Shown: positions 7,219-16,795, numbered from the stretch's first letter. The stretch is 64,000 bases of DNA from Streptomyces glomeratus (GCF_021462825.1 NZ_JAKEEB010000015.1:1-64000); one strand, 5' to 3'. The notes: generated by a model not told the origin, from the sequence alone. Translations and numbers: made by a program.

Positions 7219-8151
7219 ATGCCCGTCGACCTCATCCGCATCGTCTCCCGTGACTCTCCCATGGCGCTCGCCCAGGTGGAGAGAGTCCGGGCCGAACTGG
7301 CCGCGCTCCACCCGGCGGTGCGCACCGAGGTGATCCCGGTGAAGACGACCGGTGACAAGTGGATGGGCGACCTCTCCCGCGTGGAGGGGAAGGGCGCCTT
7401 CACCAAGGAGGTCGACGCCGCACTGCTGGCGGGTGAGGCGGATCTGGCGGTCCACTGCGTCAAGGACATTCCCGCCGACCGTCCCCTGCCGGCCGGTACG
7501 ATGTTCGCCGCCTTCCTCAAGCGCGACGACATCCGGGACGCGCTCGTCGACACCGCGGGGCGCACCCTCGACGAACTCCCCGCCGGAACACGCATCGGCA
7601 CCTCCTCCGTGCGCCGGTCCGCGCAGCTCGCCGCGTCCCATCCGCACCTCCAGTGCGTCCCGATGCGCGGCAACGCCAACCGCCGCCTCGACAAACTCGC
7701 CGCCGGGGAAGCCGACGCCCTGCTCCTCGCCGTCTCCGGCCTTCAGCGGATCGGCCGCACCGACGTGGTCAGCGAGATCCTGCCGGTGGAGACGATGATG
7801 CCGCCGATCGGCGCGGGTGTTCTCGCCCTGCAGTGCCGTGAGGACGACACCGACACCATCGAGACCGTCAGTGACCTCGGTGACCCGGACACACACCGCG
7901 AAACCCTCGCCGAGCGCATGTTCCTGCACGTCCTGCAAGGCCACTGCAACAGCCCGATCGCCGGGTTCGCCCGTGCCGGGCGCGGCGGGGAACTCTCGCT
8001 CCGGGCCTGCGTGTTCACCCCGGACGGCAAGACCGTGCTCAACGCCCACGAGTGGGCGGGCCGCCTCGACCCTGCCACCCTCGGCACCTCCGTCGCCGTC
8101 GCCCTCCTCCGGCAGGGCGCACGCGACCTGATCGACAGCATCGCGCACTGA
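7219..8151 (+). CDS. hemC: porphobilinogen deaminase (hydroxymethylbilane synthase)
   Basis: A 310-residue enzyme that would polymerise four porphobilinogens to hydroxymethylbilane in tetrapyrrole synthesis. Family motifs are clear: IVSRDSPMALAQ near the N-terminus, VHCVKDIPAD with the catalytic Asp, GTSSVRRSAQL, MRGNANRRLDKL, and C243 in GHCNSPIAG, the dipyrromethane-anchoring cysteine. It stands alone and is not in a hemACD/B cluster, so it is probably a second copy beside the housekeeping gene. Its isolation could mean a role in a specialised tetrapyrrole or a simple paralogue. Confidence 0.85.
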   Translation: MPVDLIRIVSRDSPMALAQVERVRAELAALHPAVRTEVIPVKTTGDKWMGDLSRVEGKGAFTKEVDAALLAGEADLAVHCVKDIPADRPLPAGTMFAAFLKRDDIRDALVDTAGRTLDELPAGTRIGTSSVRRSAQLAASHPHLQCVPMRGNANRRLDKLAAGEADALLLAVSGLQRIGRTDVVSEILPVETMMPPIGAGVLALQCREDDTDTIETVSDLGDPDTHRETLAERMFLHVLQGHCNSPIAGFARAGRGGELSLRACVFTPDGKTVLNAHEWAGRLDPATLGTSVAVALLRQGARDLIDSIAH

Positions 8152-8489
8152 ACGGGAAGGCCGCGCCCGCACCCTCGACTGGTCTTCGCTCAACTCCGCT
8201 GTGACCGGCGGCCATCCGAGCTGCCAGTCGGCGCGGCCACGGCGTTCGGCCGGCGCCCGCCCGGGCCCCTGGCGCGTCCGTGCCCCGGGAATGCCCCGGC
8301 TTCGGAGAGGCGAGCAGTGACGTACGGGGAAACACCAGGAGGACGTACGAGGGAAAAGGCCGGGGACCACCGGCGCACCGAGAGCCACGGCTCCTGTCCT
8401 CTCAGCTCTCTCTCAGCGGCCATCGGACAGGCTGGACGGGTGACCGACAGGCGAGCGGACACCCCACGCTCGGGAGAGAGTGAGCCCCC
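8152..8489. other. 338-bp intergenic region upstream of the synthetase
   Basis: No convincing gene. It contains two CGTACG palindromes in repeated GACGTACG sequences near 8316-8347 and a GGGAGAGAG ribosome site before the ATG at 8490. Presumably it is the promoter region of the synthetase; no clear -35/-10 pair was found. Confidence 0.5.
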
Positions 8490-11400
8490 ATGGCCTCCAG
8501 CACCTCCGCCCCGCCCGTCTTCCCGGCTGGAGGTCACGCCGGCCCGAGGAAGACGGGCTCGGCCCGCAGACTGCACGGCTTCTACGAATCGGCCTGCGAC
8601 AAGGCGCCGTCGTCCGTGGCGCTCGAATGCGACGAGCGGCGGCTGACCTACGCCGACCTCGACGCCCGTGCCAACCGGATAGCCCACTACCTGCGCCGCG
8701 CCGGCATCGGCCCGGGCGCGCGCGTGGCGCTGCTGCTGCCGCGCTCGGTGGACATGTACGCCTCCCTGCTGGCGGTCGGCAAGGCCGGCGCGGCGTTCAT
8801 CCCGATCGACCCCGCGTCCCCAGCCGACCGGGTCGCCTTCGTCCTCGGCGACGCCGACGCGGCCGCACTGCTGACCGTGTCCGCACTCGCCCCCCGGGCG
8901 TCGCAGAAGCGCATACCGGCGGGGTGCAGGGTGATCGACCTCGAAGAGTGCGCCGGTGCACTCGACACTCTGCCCACCACTCGCCCGGACCCCGCGGACG
9001 CGGGCGACGACGACCCGCTCGCGTACATCATGTACACCTCGGGCTCCAGCGGCAGGCCCAAGGGCGTGCAGATCGCCCAGTCGAGCATCTGCAACTTCCT
9101 CCGCGTCGTCACCCCCGTCTACGGCGTACGCCCCCACGACCGGGTGTACCAGGGAATGACCATCTCGTTCGACTTCTCCATCGAGGAGATCTGGCCGACG
9201 TGGACGGCGGGCGCCACGCTCGTCGCAGGACCCGCGGGTCCCGGGCGGCTCGGCGCCGACCTCGCCGACTTCCTGGAGGAGCATGGCGTCACGGTGCTGT
9301 ACTGCGTCCCGACGCTGCTGGCGACGATCCCACGGGAACTGCCGAGGATCCGGACGATCGCCGTGGGCGGCGAGGCATGCCCGGGGCAGCTCGTCGAGCG
9401 CTGGGGCAGGCCGGGACGCCGCATCCTCAACACCTACGGGCCGACCGAGGCCACCGTCACCGCCACCTGGAAGGAACTGCTTCCGGGACGTCCCGTGACC
9501 ATCGGGCGGCCTCTCCCGACGTACTCGGCGGTCCTGCTCGACGAACGGCGTCGGCCCGTGCCGCCCGGCGCGGTCGGTGAGATCTGCCTCGGCGGACCCG
9601 GTCTCGCCCTCGGCTACGTGGGGCGGCCGGACCTCACCGCCGACCGTTTCATCGAGTACCCCACGACTCCCTCCGGCGGCCGGCTGTACCGCACCGGGGA
9701 CCTGGGCCGGATGACCGACGACGGGGAGATCGAATACCTGGGCCGGGCCGACGCCGAGGTCAAGATCCGCGGTTACCGGGTCGCGCTCGACGAGATCGAC
9801 AACCTGCTGCTCGAGGATCCGGGCGTGGCCGAGGCGGTCACCGCGCTCGTCCCCGCGCCCGGCACGGACGGAAACGGGCAGGACGACGGTGAGTACGGCA
9901 AGACCCTGGCCGCCTACGTCGTACGCACCCCCAAGGACCCGGAGGGAGGCGCCTCGGGCGACGACGTCCTCGTCGCCCGGCTGCACGAGCGCCTGCGGCG
10001 CACCCTCCCCGCCTACATGGTGCCGTCGTACGTGGACGTCCTCGACCGGCTGCCGGCCATGCCCAGCGGCAAGGTCGACCGCAGGCGGCTGCCGGCGCCG
10101 ACCGGCCGCCTGTTCAGGTGGAACGGCCCGGTGGTACCCGCCCGCGGCGAGTGGGAGACGCGGGTGCGGGACGTCTGGGCCCAGGTGCTCGGCATCGCCC
10201 CTGACCAGCTGTCGGCGGAGGCGGACTTCTTCACCGACCTCGGCGGCCACTCCCTGCTCGCCGCCCGGGCCGTGTCGCTGCTGCGCGGCCGGGACGGCGA
10301 AACCGGCCCCACGCTGCGTGACCTCTACGGAAACCCGACCGTGCGGACGCTCGCGGCGCGACTGCGCACCTCGGCCGCCACCGTCCCCTCCGTCGCGCGG
10401 CCCCGCCCGCAACCGCTCCGCCACCGAAGCGGCCGCATCGCGCGCGCCGGGGTGGTCCAGGCCGGAGTGCTGTACGTGACGTTGCTCCTGTTCACATTGC
10501 CGGTCGCCGTGTACGCCGCACAGCACAGAGGGATCTCGGACTGGTCGATCGTCGAACTGGCCGGCCTCGTGCTGGCCGGTTACACCGCCGTGCGCTGGAT
10601 CGTGCCCTTCCTGCTGGCGCGCCCGCTGGCGGCGGGCATCCGCCCGGGCCGCTATCCGCTCTGGGGAGCGACCTATCTGCGCCTGTGGAGCCTGAGCCTG
10701 CTACTGGGCCTCAGCCCGCTGGGGACGCTGAGCGGTTCCCCGATGATGGCCCCCTGTCTGCGGCTGCTCGGTGCGCGTATCGGAGCCCGCACCACCATCG
10801 CCACCGGTATGATCCCCCTCCCGACCCTGCTGACCATCGGCAGCGACGTCGCGATCGGCTACGGTGCCACGCTGCGCACCTGGCAGGTCGCCGACGGGTG
10901 GGTGACGGTCGCTCCGGTCACCATCGGCGAGGGGGCGTTCGTCGGCGCCAACGCGGTGCTCGAACCCGGCTCCCGCATGGATGCCCGCTCCGGGCTCGGT
11001 GAGCAGTCCGTGCTCGGCCCCGACGAGGTGGTCCCCGCCGGGGCACGCCGTGCCGGATCCCCCTCCCGCCCGGTCGAGGCGCTCGCCCCGGCCGTCGAGA
11101 CCATGCTGGGCAGGTGCGGCGGCACGGACCGGTGGCGGCCCCGTCAGCTGGCCGCCGCGCTGCTCGGCCTCGTCTTCCTGGAACTGGCCGTACCCGCCAT
11201 GGGCCTGCCGTGCCTGGCACTGTTCTGGTTCGCATGGACGCGCTGGGGCACAGGGGCGGCCGTCGGCGCCACCGCGCTGGTCGGCCCGCTGTGGGTGGGC
11301 ACGGTGTGCTGCTCGGTCGCCGTCGGCAAACGAGTCGTCCTGCCCGCGGTGCCCCTCGGCATCCACCCGGCCCGCTCCTCGCTCGGTGTCCGCAAGTGGG

Positions 11401-12590
11401 TCGCGGACAGGCTGCTGGCGTGCAGCCTCGCCTTCACCAATTCGCTCTACGCGACCCTCTACACCGTGCCGTGGCTGCGACTGCTCGGCGCGCGTGTCGG
11501 CCGGGGCGCCGAGGTGTCCACCGCCGCGTACCTCGACCCGGACCTGCTCACCCTGGGGGAGTGCAGCTTCGTGGCGGACATGGCGAGCGTCGGATCCGCC
11601 GCCTTCGCAGCCGACCGGGTGGCGTTCGGGCCCACCGAGGTGGGCAGCCGCGCCTTCGTCGGCAACGCGGCGCTCGTACCGGCGGGAACGGAACTGGGGG
11701 CCGACTCGCTGGTCGGCGTGGCGACCGTCCCGCCGCCGGACCGGGTAGCGCCCGGAACCAACTGGCTGGGTTCACCCGCGCTGCGGCTGCCGGTGCGCCA
11801 GAGCAGCGGCTTGTACCCTGAGGAACTCACCTACTGGCCGACCCGCAAAGCCGTACTCGTCCGCCTGGGCATCGAGTTCTTCCGGGCCACCGTGCCGCCC
11901 GCGGTGCTGGCCGGAGGCGCCTACCTGTATCTGGCGGTGCTGTCCGTCCTCGCCCGGGCCGCGGGGCCGGCGGCGGTGCCGGTGTCGCCCTTCCTGGCCA
12001 TGGGCGGGTCACTGGCCGTCATCGCGTTCTGCGTGGTGGTCAAGCGGGTGGTCGTGGGCAGATACCGGCCGCGCGTCGAGCCTTTGTGGAGCCTGTTCGT
12101 CCGGCGCACGGAGTTCGTCACGGGCCTCTACGAGGCCGCCGCGGTCCCGGCAGGAGTGGGTACGCTGGTGGGCACACCGTTCCTGCCGCCGGTGCTCCGT
12201 CTCCTCGGCGCCCGCATCGGCCGGCGCACCTGGATCGGCACGACCTTCCTCACGGAGTTCGACCTGGTGGAGGTGGGTGACGACGCCACGATCGATCCGA
12301 ATGTCTCCTTGCAAACACATTTGTTCGAAGACCGCGTCATGAAGATGTCCAAGGTGATCGTCCGCTCCGGTGCCGGCATCGGCACCCGATCGATCGTGCT
12401 GTACGACGCCGTGGTGGGCGACGGCGTTCGGCTCGGGGCGCTGTCCCTGGTCATGAAGGGCGAACGGCTCACGCCGGGGACGAGCTGGCTCGGACTCCCC
12501 GCCGAGGGCCTGGTCGAGCGCTCCGCCTCCGGGCCGCGGGAACGCCCGCCCGTCCACACCGGGCGCGCGGAGCACGACCAAGGAGTGTGA
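8490..12590 (+). CDS. Pls/PosA-type membrane NRPS (poly-amino-acid synthetase)
   Basis: A 1366-residue single-module synthetase with the architecture of epsilon-poly-L-lysine synthetase. The adenylation domain spans about 25-540, with core YTSGSSGRPKG near residue 180, YGPTEATVTATW and SGKVDRR. The thiolation domain has S588 in DLGGHSLL. Membrane segments follow from about residue 655, interleaved with three tandem soluble domains, each starting LRLLGAR(I/V)G near 757, 998 and 1236, with hexapeptide beta-helix character. There is no thioesterase or classical condensation domain. Such enzymes link one amino acid into an isopeptide homopolymer of varying length. My hand-read specificity code is D-F-E-Y-A-G-T-V-T-(K); the acidic residue third in the code fits a cationic substrate such as Lys, Orn or Dab. 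The ATG at 8490 follows GGGAGAGAG. Coupled gene: the BPL_N protein at 12613. Confidence 0.9.
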   Translation: MASSTSAPPVFPAGGHAGPRKTGSARRLHGFYESACDKAPSSVALECDERRLTYADLDARANRIAHYLRRAGIGPGARVALLLPRSVDMYASLLAVGKAGAAFIPIDPASPADRVAFVLGDADAAALLTVSALAPRASQKRIPAGCRVIDLEECAGALDTLPTTRPDPADAGDDDPLAYIMYTSGSSGRPKGVQIAQSSICNFLRVVTPVYGVRPHDRVYQGMTISFDFSIEEIWPTWTAGATLVAGPAGPGRLGADLADFLEEHGVTVLYCVPTLLATIPRELPRIRTIAVGGEACPGQLVERWGRPGRRILNTYGPTEATVTATWKELLPGRPVTIGRPLPTYSAVLLDERRRPVPPGAVGEICLGGPGLALGYVGRPDLTADRFIEYPTTPSGGRLYRTGDLGRMTDDGEIEYLGRADAEVKIRGYRVALDEIDNLLLEDPGVAEAVTALVPAPGTDGNGQDDGEYGKTLAAYVVRTPKDPEGGASGDDVLVARLHERLRRTLPAYMVPSYVDVLDRLPAMPSGKVDRRRLPAPTGRLFRWNGPVVPARGEWETRVRDVWAQVLGIAPDQLSAEADFFTDLGGHSLLAARAVSLLRGRDGETGPTLRDLYGNPTVRTLAARLRTSAATVPSVARPRPQPLRHRSGRIARAGVVQAGVLYVTLLLFTLPVAVYAAQHRGISDWSIVELAGLVLAGYTAVRWIVPFLLARPLAAGIRPGRYPLWGATYLRLWSLSLLLGLSPLGTLSGSPMMAPCLRLLGARIGARTTIATGMIPLPTLLTIGSDVAIGYGATLRTWQVADGWVTVAPVTIGEGAFVGANAVLEPGSRMDARSGLGEQSVLGPDEVVPAGARRAGSPSRPVEALAPAVETMLGRCGGTDRWRPRQLAAALLGLVFLELAVPAMGLPCLALFWFAWTRWGTGAAVGATALVGPLWVGTVCCSVAVGKRVVLPAVPLGIHPARSSLGVRKWVADRLLACSLAFTNSLYATLYTVPWLRLLGARVGRGAEVSTAAYLDPDLLTLGECSFVADMASVGSAAFAADRVAFGPTEVGSRAFVGNAALVPAGTELGADSLVGVATVPPPDRVAPGTNWLGSPALRLPVRQSSGLYPEELTYWPTRKAVLVRLGIEFFRATVPPAVLAGGAYLYLAVLSVLARAAGPAAVPVSPFLAMGGSLAVIAFCVVVKRVVVGRYRPRVEPLWSLFVRRTEFVTGLYEAAAVPAGVGTLVGTPFLPPVLRLLGARIGRRTWIGTTFLTEFDLVEVGDDATIDPNVSLQTHLFEDRVMKMSKVIVRSGAGIGTRSIVLYDAVVGDGVRLGALSLVMKGERLTPGTSWLGLPAEGLVERSASGPRERPPVHTGRAEHDQGV

Positions 12591-12612
12591 ACCGGGGGTT
12601 GGTGAAGAGGAC

Positions 12613-13305
12613 ATGACACAGATGGACCGTGCCGGGAGCGGGCGCCGCCCCCTGGCACTCGTCTACCGCGGCCCGGCCTCGCTGCCCGGCTGCCCCGAGG
12701 CGGTCGCCGGACTCCTCGCCGACGGACCCTGGGGCCTGGACGTACGCTTCACCGGCCCGCACGAGGAGCTGCCGCTGTCGGCCGAGTCGCTCGCCCGGGC
12801 CCAGGTGTACGCCCAGCCGGGCGGCGGCACGCTCCGCCGGGCCTACTGGAGGCTGCGGCGGCGGCGTGGGGCGATCCGTGACTTCGTCCAGGGAGGCGGC
12901 CGCTATCTGGGCTTCTGCCTGGGCGGCTATCTGGCCGGGACCACCCCCGGGTTCGGCCTGCTGCCCGGCGACACGGACCAGTACATCTCCTCGCCGGGGT
13001 GCTCGGTCCACGACGAGAGCAACACGCTGGTCGGGGTGGTCTGGCGGGGCCGGCCCCGCACCGTGTTCTTCCAGGACGGGCCGTACTTCGTGCTCGACGA
13101 GGACAGGGGTGCGGACACGACGGTTCTGGCCACCTACGACAACGGCACGCCCGCCGCGGTGGTGTCCCGGTTCGGTGCGGGCCGCGTCGGCGTCACCGGA
13201 CCGCATCCCGAGGCCACGGACGACTGGTTCAGCGACTACGGCCTGCCGCTCCAGGACACCCTCGACCTGGCGCGGGACCTCGTGGAGTCGACCCTGAAGG
13301 ACTGA
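12613..13305 (+). CDS. BPL_N / class I glutamine-amidotransferase-like protein
   Basis: A 230-residue cytosolic protein similar to the N-terminal domain of yeast biotin-protein ligase and to class I amidotransferases. It has the nucleophile elbow GFCLGGYLAG (C102) and a HPE motif at 198-200, which completes a Cys-His-Glu triad. It starts 22 bases after the synthetase gene on the same strand, so the two are probably one operon. A possible role is amide or isopeptide hydrolysis, or tailoring of the polymer or its precursor. Family function is not established, so this is inference from context. Confidence 0.75.
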   Translation: MTQMDRAGSGRRPLALVYRGPASLPGCPEAVAGLLADGPWGLDVRFTGPHEELPLSAESLARAQVYAQPGGGTLRRAYWRLRRRRGAIRDFVQGGGRYLGFCLGGYLAGTTPGFGLLPGDTDQYISSPGCSVHDESNTLVGVVWRGRPRTVFFQDGPYFVLDEDRGADTTVLATYDNGTPAAVVSRFGAGRVGVTGPHPEATDDWFSDYGLPLQDTLDLARDLVESTLKD

Positions 13306-13427
13306 CCGGGGCGCGACACGCCGGACGGGCGCGTCGGAGGGACCATGGGAAGTGGAGGCCGGTGGCGCGTGTGCCATGGTCCGCCGACGGCGCCGTCCCG
13401 CCCGCCTCTCGAAGGAGGCGGTGCACG

Positions 13428-15485
13428 GTGATCACGCGAGTGCGGATGCCGCACCGGCATCTCACACCGCCGGCCAAGTCCGGACCGCCACGGGAACCGC
13501 CGCGGCCACCCACCCAGCAGCCCCGGGCGGGTTGGCAGTGGTGGATCATGCCGTTGGTCTGGGTGGTCTTTCTGGTCGTCCTCATGCTCGTCCGCGCCCC
13601 GTCGGGCACCCCACCCACTCACCTGACCTACAGCGACTTCACCGCCAAGGTCGGCGTGGGCCAGGTGAAGACCGTCGACATCAACGACAAGGGGGCGGTC
13701 AGCGGCACACTGAAGAACGGCACCAAGTTCACCACCCAGCTCCCGACGGCCCTGGGCACCGGACCGCTCCAGCAGCAACTCCAGTCCCACCATGTACAGA
13801 TCACCGCGTCCCAGAGCAAGAGCGGCGGCAGCCCGTTCACATCGGTGCTGTCCGCCCTCCTGCCGGTCATGCTCCTCATCGGGGTCTTCTGGTGGATCGG
13901 CCGCCGCGCCGCGCGGTCCATGACGGGCGGGCTGAGTGCCATCGGCCGCTCCCGAGCGAAGATCATCGAGGCGGAACGCCCGACCACCAGGTTCGACGAC
14001 GTGGCGGGATACGACGGTGTGAAGCAGGAGATCAGCGAGGTCGTCGACTTCCTGCGCAACCCGTCCCGCTATGCCGCCGCCGGCGCCAAGGGGCCACGCG
14101 GAGTGATCATGGTGGGACCGCCCGGCACCGGCAAGACGCTGTTCGCCCGGGCCGTCGCCGGAGAGGCCGATGTGCCGTTTCTGTCGGTGACCGGCTCGGC
14201 CTTCGTCGAGATGTTCGTCGGGGTCGGCGCGTCCCGCGTACGCGACCTGTTCGACGAGGCCCGCAAACGCGCACCGTCCATCGTCTTCATCGACGAGATC
14301 GACGCCGTCGGTGCCCGGCGCGCGGGCAGCGGGCGGATCGGGGGCAACGACGAACGCGAGCAGACCCTCAACCAGATGCTGGCCGAGATGGACGGCTTCG
14401 ACCAGTCCACGGGCATCGTCGTCCTGGCCGCCACCAACCGGCCCGAAGCCCTCGATCCCGCGCTGCTGCGCCCCGGGCGCTTCGACCGGCAGGTCACCGT
14501 CCCGCTGCCCAACCAGGCCGAACGCGCCGCCATCCTCCGGGTCCACGCCCGCGGCAAGACCCTGGCCCCCGATGTGGACCTCGGCATCGTCGCCCGCGCC
14601 ACGCCGGGATTCTCCGGCGCGGACCTCGCCAACCTGGTCAACGAGGCCGCCATCAACGCCGTCCGGGCCGACCGCGTCCTGATCGAGCCGAACGACCTCG
14701 ACTCCGCCCGCGACCGCGTCCTGCTCGGCCGCCGCGAGGCGTCCAACGCCCTGCTGCCCGAGGAACGCCACGCCGTCGCCGTACACGAATCGGGCCACGC
14801 CCTGGTCGCCGCACTGTGCGAGCACGCCGACCCCGTCGCCAAGGTCACCGTCCTCCCGTCGGGCATGACGCTCGGGGTGACCGAGCAACTGCCCGAGGCC
14901 GAACGCCGTCTGTACAGCGAGGACTATCTGACCGACCTGCTCGCGGTCAGGCTCGGCGGCCGGGCCGCCGAACTGGTCGTCTTCGGGGAAGGCTCCAGTG
15001 GCGCCGCGAACGACCTGGCGGGTGCCACCCAGATCGCCACGCGGATGGTCCGTGACTTCGGCCTGTCGCCGGCCCTGGGTCCCGTCGGCTACGCGACCGC
15101 GCATCCGAGCCAGCTGGGGGAGGCCGCAGAGGAGCTCGCCCCCCAGCCGTACTCGCAGCAGACCCAGCGGATCATCGACGAGGAAGCCGCGCGTCTGCTC
15201 CGCGAGGCCGAGGAGCGGGCGACGGGGCTGCTCCGGGACCACCGCCGGGCCCTGGACCGGCTCAGCGACCTGCTCGTCGTACGGGAGACCGTCGACGGCT
15301 CCGCCGTGCTCGATGTGCTGCGGCAGGAGGAGCGGGACCGGCGCGAAGCGAACGGCGGTCCCGCGGACCGGGCACCCGGCGACCTGCGCCCCGTGCCGCC
15401 ACGAGCCCGCGTCCCCGGTGAGGCGGACCGCTCGGCGGGACCGGCCGCGGATGGCGAGGCGTCCGGGGGCGGCGGGTCTCCGTGA
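13428..15485 (+). CDS. ftsH: FtsH-type ATP-dependent membrane zinc protease (paralogue)
   Basis: A 685-residue membrane-anchored AAA protease. One N-terminal segment (WIMPLVWVVFLVVLMLV) precedes a small periplasmic-side domain, then a second segment near residue 140. AAA motifs follow: GPPGTGKT near 231, FIDEIDAVGARR, and a second-region-of-homology arginine. The zinc site H453-ESG-H457 is followed by the third-ligand region (SSGAANDLAGAT). It degrades membrane and some soluble proteins. The C-terminal tail runs into a 64-bp minisatellite, and the stop codon lies in the repeats. The GTG at 13428 is chosen for its GAAGGAGG ribosome site. It is probably an accessory FtsH copy, not the housekeeping one. 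Confidence 0.9.
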   Translation: MITRVRMPHRHLTPPAKSGPPREPPRPPTQQPRAGWQWWIMPLVWVVFLVVLMLVRAPSGTPPTHLTYSDFTAKVGVGQVKTVDINDKGAVSGTLKNGTKFTTQLPTALGTGPLQQQLQSHHVQITASQSKSGGSPFTSVLSALLPVMLLIGVFWWIGRRAARSMTGGLSAIGRSRAKIIEAERPTTRFDDVAGYDGVKQEISEVVDFLRNPSRYAAAGAKGPRGVIMVGPPGTGKTLFARAVAGEADVPFLSVTGSAFVEMFVGVGASRVRDLFDEARKRAPSIVFIDEIDAVGARRAGSGRIGGNDEREQTLNQMLAEMDGFDQSTGIVVLAATNRPEALDPALLRPGRFDRQVTVPLPNQAERAAILRVHARGKTLAPDVDLGIVARATPGFSGADLANLVNEAAINAVRADRVLIEPNDLDSARDRVLLGRREASNALLPEERHAVAVHESGHALVAALCEHADPVAKVTVLPSGMTLGVTEQLPEAERRLYSEDYLTDLLAVRLGGRAAELVVFGEGSSGAANDLAGATQIATRMVRDFGLSPALGPVGYATAHPSQLGEAAEELAPQPYSQQTQRIIDEEAARLLREAEERATGLLRDHRRALDRLSDLLVVRETVDGSAVLDVLRQEERDRREANGGPADRAPGDLRPVPPRARVPGEADRSAGPAADGEASGGGGSP

Positions 15486-15836
15486 GGCGGACCGCTCGGT
15501 GGGACCGGCCGCGTGTGGCGTGGCGTCCGGGGGCGGCGGGTCCCCGTGAGGCGGACCGCTCGGTGGGACCGGTCGTGGACGGCGTGGCGTCCGGGGGTGG
15601 CGGGTCACCCGCGGGACCGGCGGTGGACGGCGTGGCGTCCGGGGGCGGCGGGTCTCCGTGAGGCGGACCGCTCGGTGGGACCGGCCGCGGATGGCGTGGC
15701 GCCCGGGGGTGGCGGGTCACCCGCGGGACTGGCGGTGGACGGCGTGGCGTCCGGGGGCGGCGGGTCTCCGTGAGGCGGACCGCTCGGTGGGACCGGTCGT
15801 GGACGGCGTGGCGTCCGGGGGCGGCGGGTCACCGAA
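15421..15836. repeat. minisatellite: 64-bp units, some 112 bp, at ftsH 3' end
   Basis: Units beginning AGGCGGACCGCTCGG start at 15421, 15485, 15549, 15661 and 15773. Spacings are 64, 64, 112 and 112 bp; the longer ones carry an extra 48-bp partial copy. The first unit encodes the last residues of FtsH (EADRSAG...GGGGSP), and the ftsH stop is at 15483-15485. Since 64 and 112 are both one more than a multiple of three, each copy shifts the reading frame by one. Copy-number change would therefore alter the protein's tail. No gene lies in 15486-15913. Confidence 0.9.
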
Positions 15837-15913
15837 CGGTTCGGACTGACGGGGTGATCCGTGGGGAGTGCGTGCCCGCGGCCATGCGTGCCGCATCCCC
15901 TCGCCTCGGCAGC

Positions 15914-16795
15914 TCACGCCGGGGCGTGCGGTACGGCGATGACGGGGCAGCGGGCGTGGCGCAGTACACCCTGGCTCACCGAGCCCAGCAGGGTGCCGGT
16001 GAGGCCGCCGTGGCCCCGGGTTCCCACCACCAGTCCGCGCGCGTGGGCGGATGCCTCGGTCAGCGCCTCCGCCGGATGCCCGCTGACGAGTTCGTGGTGC
16101 AGCTCGACGTCGGGGTAGTCGGCACCGCGGCCGGAGACGGTCTCGTAGAGCAGGCGCCGGCACTCCTGTCGCGCCGTGTGCTCGTCGAGCACGCCGAGCA
16201 GTCCCGGCCGCCAGACGTACAGCGCCCGCAGCGCCGCCCCATGCAGGAAGGCCTCCTCGAAGGCGAAGTCGACAGCGGAGGCGCCGCGCGCGCTGCCGTC
16301 CACGCCGAGGACGAAGTACCCGGGCTGCTCGGTGACGTCTTCCGGGTGGGACACCACCACCACGGGGCAGCGGGCATGCGCCAGGACGGGCAGGGCGACC
16401 GACTCGGAGCTGAACCACCCCCTCACCCGGTTCAGATGCCGGGATCCCAGGACCACGGCCGTGGCACCGCGGCTCTCCTCCTCCAGGACCCGCGCGGGGT
16501 GCCCCTCTGCCGGCCGGGCGGACACCTCCACCTGCGGCCGCCGGGCCGCCACGAAGGCCGCCGCCTTCTCGAGCACCCGCTCCCCGGCCGCGTGCAGGGT
16601 GCGCTCCACCTCCTGCCACGAGGCCGGCATCTCCCATCGACGGAACTCGGCGGTCGGCACACTCTCGGCATGGACCAGACGCAGCGGCACTCGGCGTAGC
16701 GCGGCCTCGTCGGCCGCCCAGCCCAGCGCCATCCGCTGCGTGGGGTCGGGGTCGACGCCGACCACGATCGGCCGGCGGGCATCAGGTCGGGACAT
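15914..16795 (-). CDS. universal stress protein, two tandem UspA domains
   Basis: A 293-residue protein made of two Usp domains (about 9-150 and 160-290). Both carry nucleotide-binding signatures: VVVGVDPD and VLGSRHLNRVRGWFSSES in the first, VLGVDGS and VGTRGHGGLTGTLLGSVSQ in the second. The second matches the G-x2-G-x9-G(S/T) pattern of ATP-binding Usps. Probably a stress-survival or redox/hypoxia-type protein. The ATG at 16795 has GAGAGGA upstream. Divergent to the APC permease. Confidence 0.9.
   Translation of the reverse strand: MSRPDARRPIVVGVDPDPTQRMALGWAADEAALRRVPLRLVHAESVPTAEFRRWEMPASWQEVERTLHAAGERVLEKAAAFVAARRPQVEVSARPAEGHPARVLEEESRGATAVVLGSRHLNRVRGWFSSESVALPVLAHARCPVVVVSHPEDVTEQPGYFVLGVDGSARGASAVDFAFEEAFLHGAALRALYVWRPGLLGVLDEHTARQECRRLLYETVSGRGADYPDVELHHELVSGHPAEALTEASAHARGLVVGTRGHGGLTGTLLGSVSQGVLRHARCPVIAVPHAPA

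Noticed and set aside
8190..10526. Long open frame on the minus strand opposite the synthetase
   Set aside because: It is antisense to a gene with clear adenylation motifs. High G+C third positions create such frames, and its translation is Gly/Arg/Val-rich without domains.
13236..15608. 790-codon minus-strand frame opposite ftsH
   Set aside because: The plus strand has full FtsH motifs; the antisense translation has none and low-complexity composition.
15421..15836. Repeat block as a CRISPR array
   Set aside because: Units are contiguous with no unique spacers and no cas genes.
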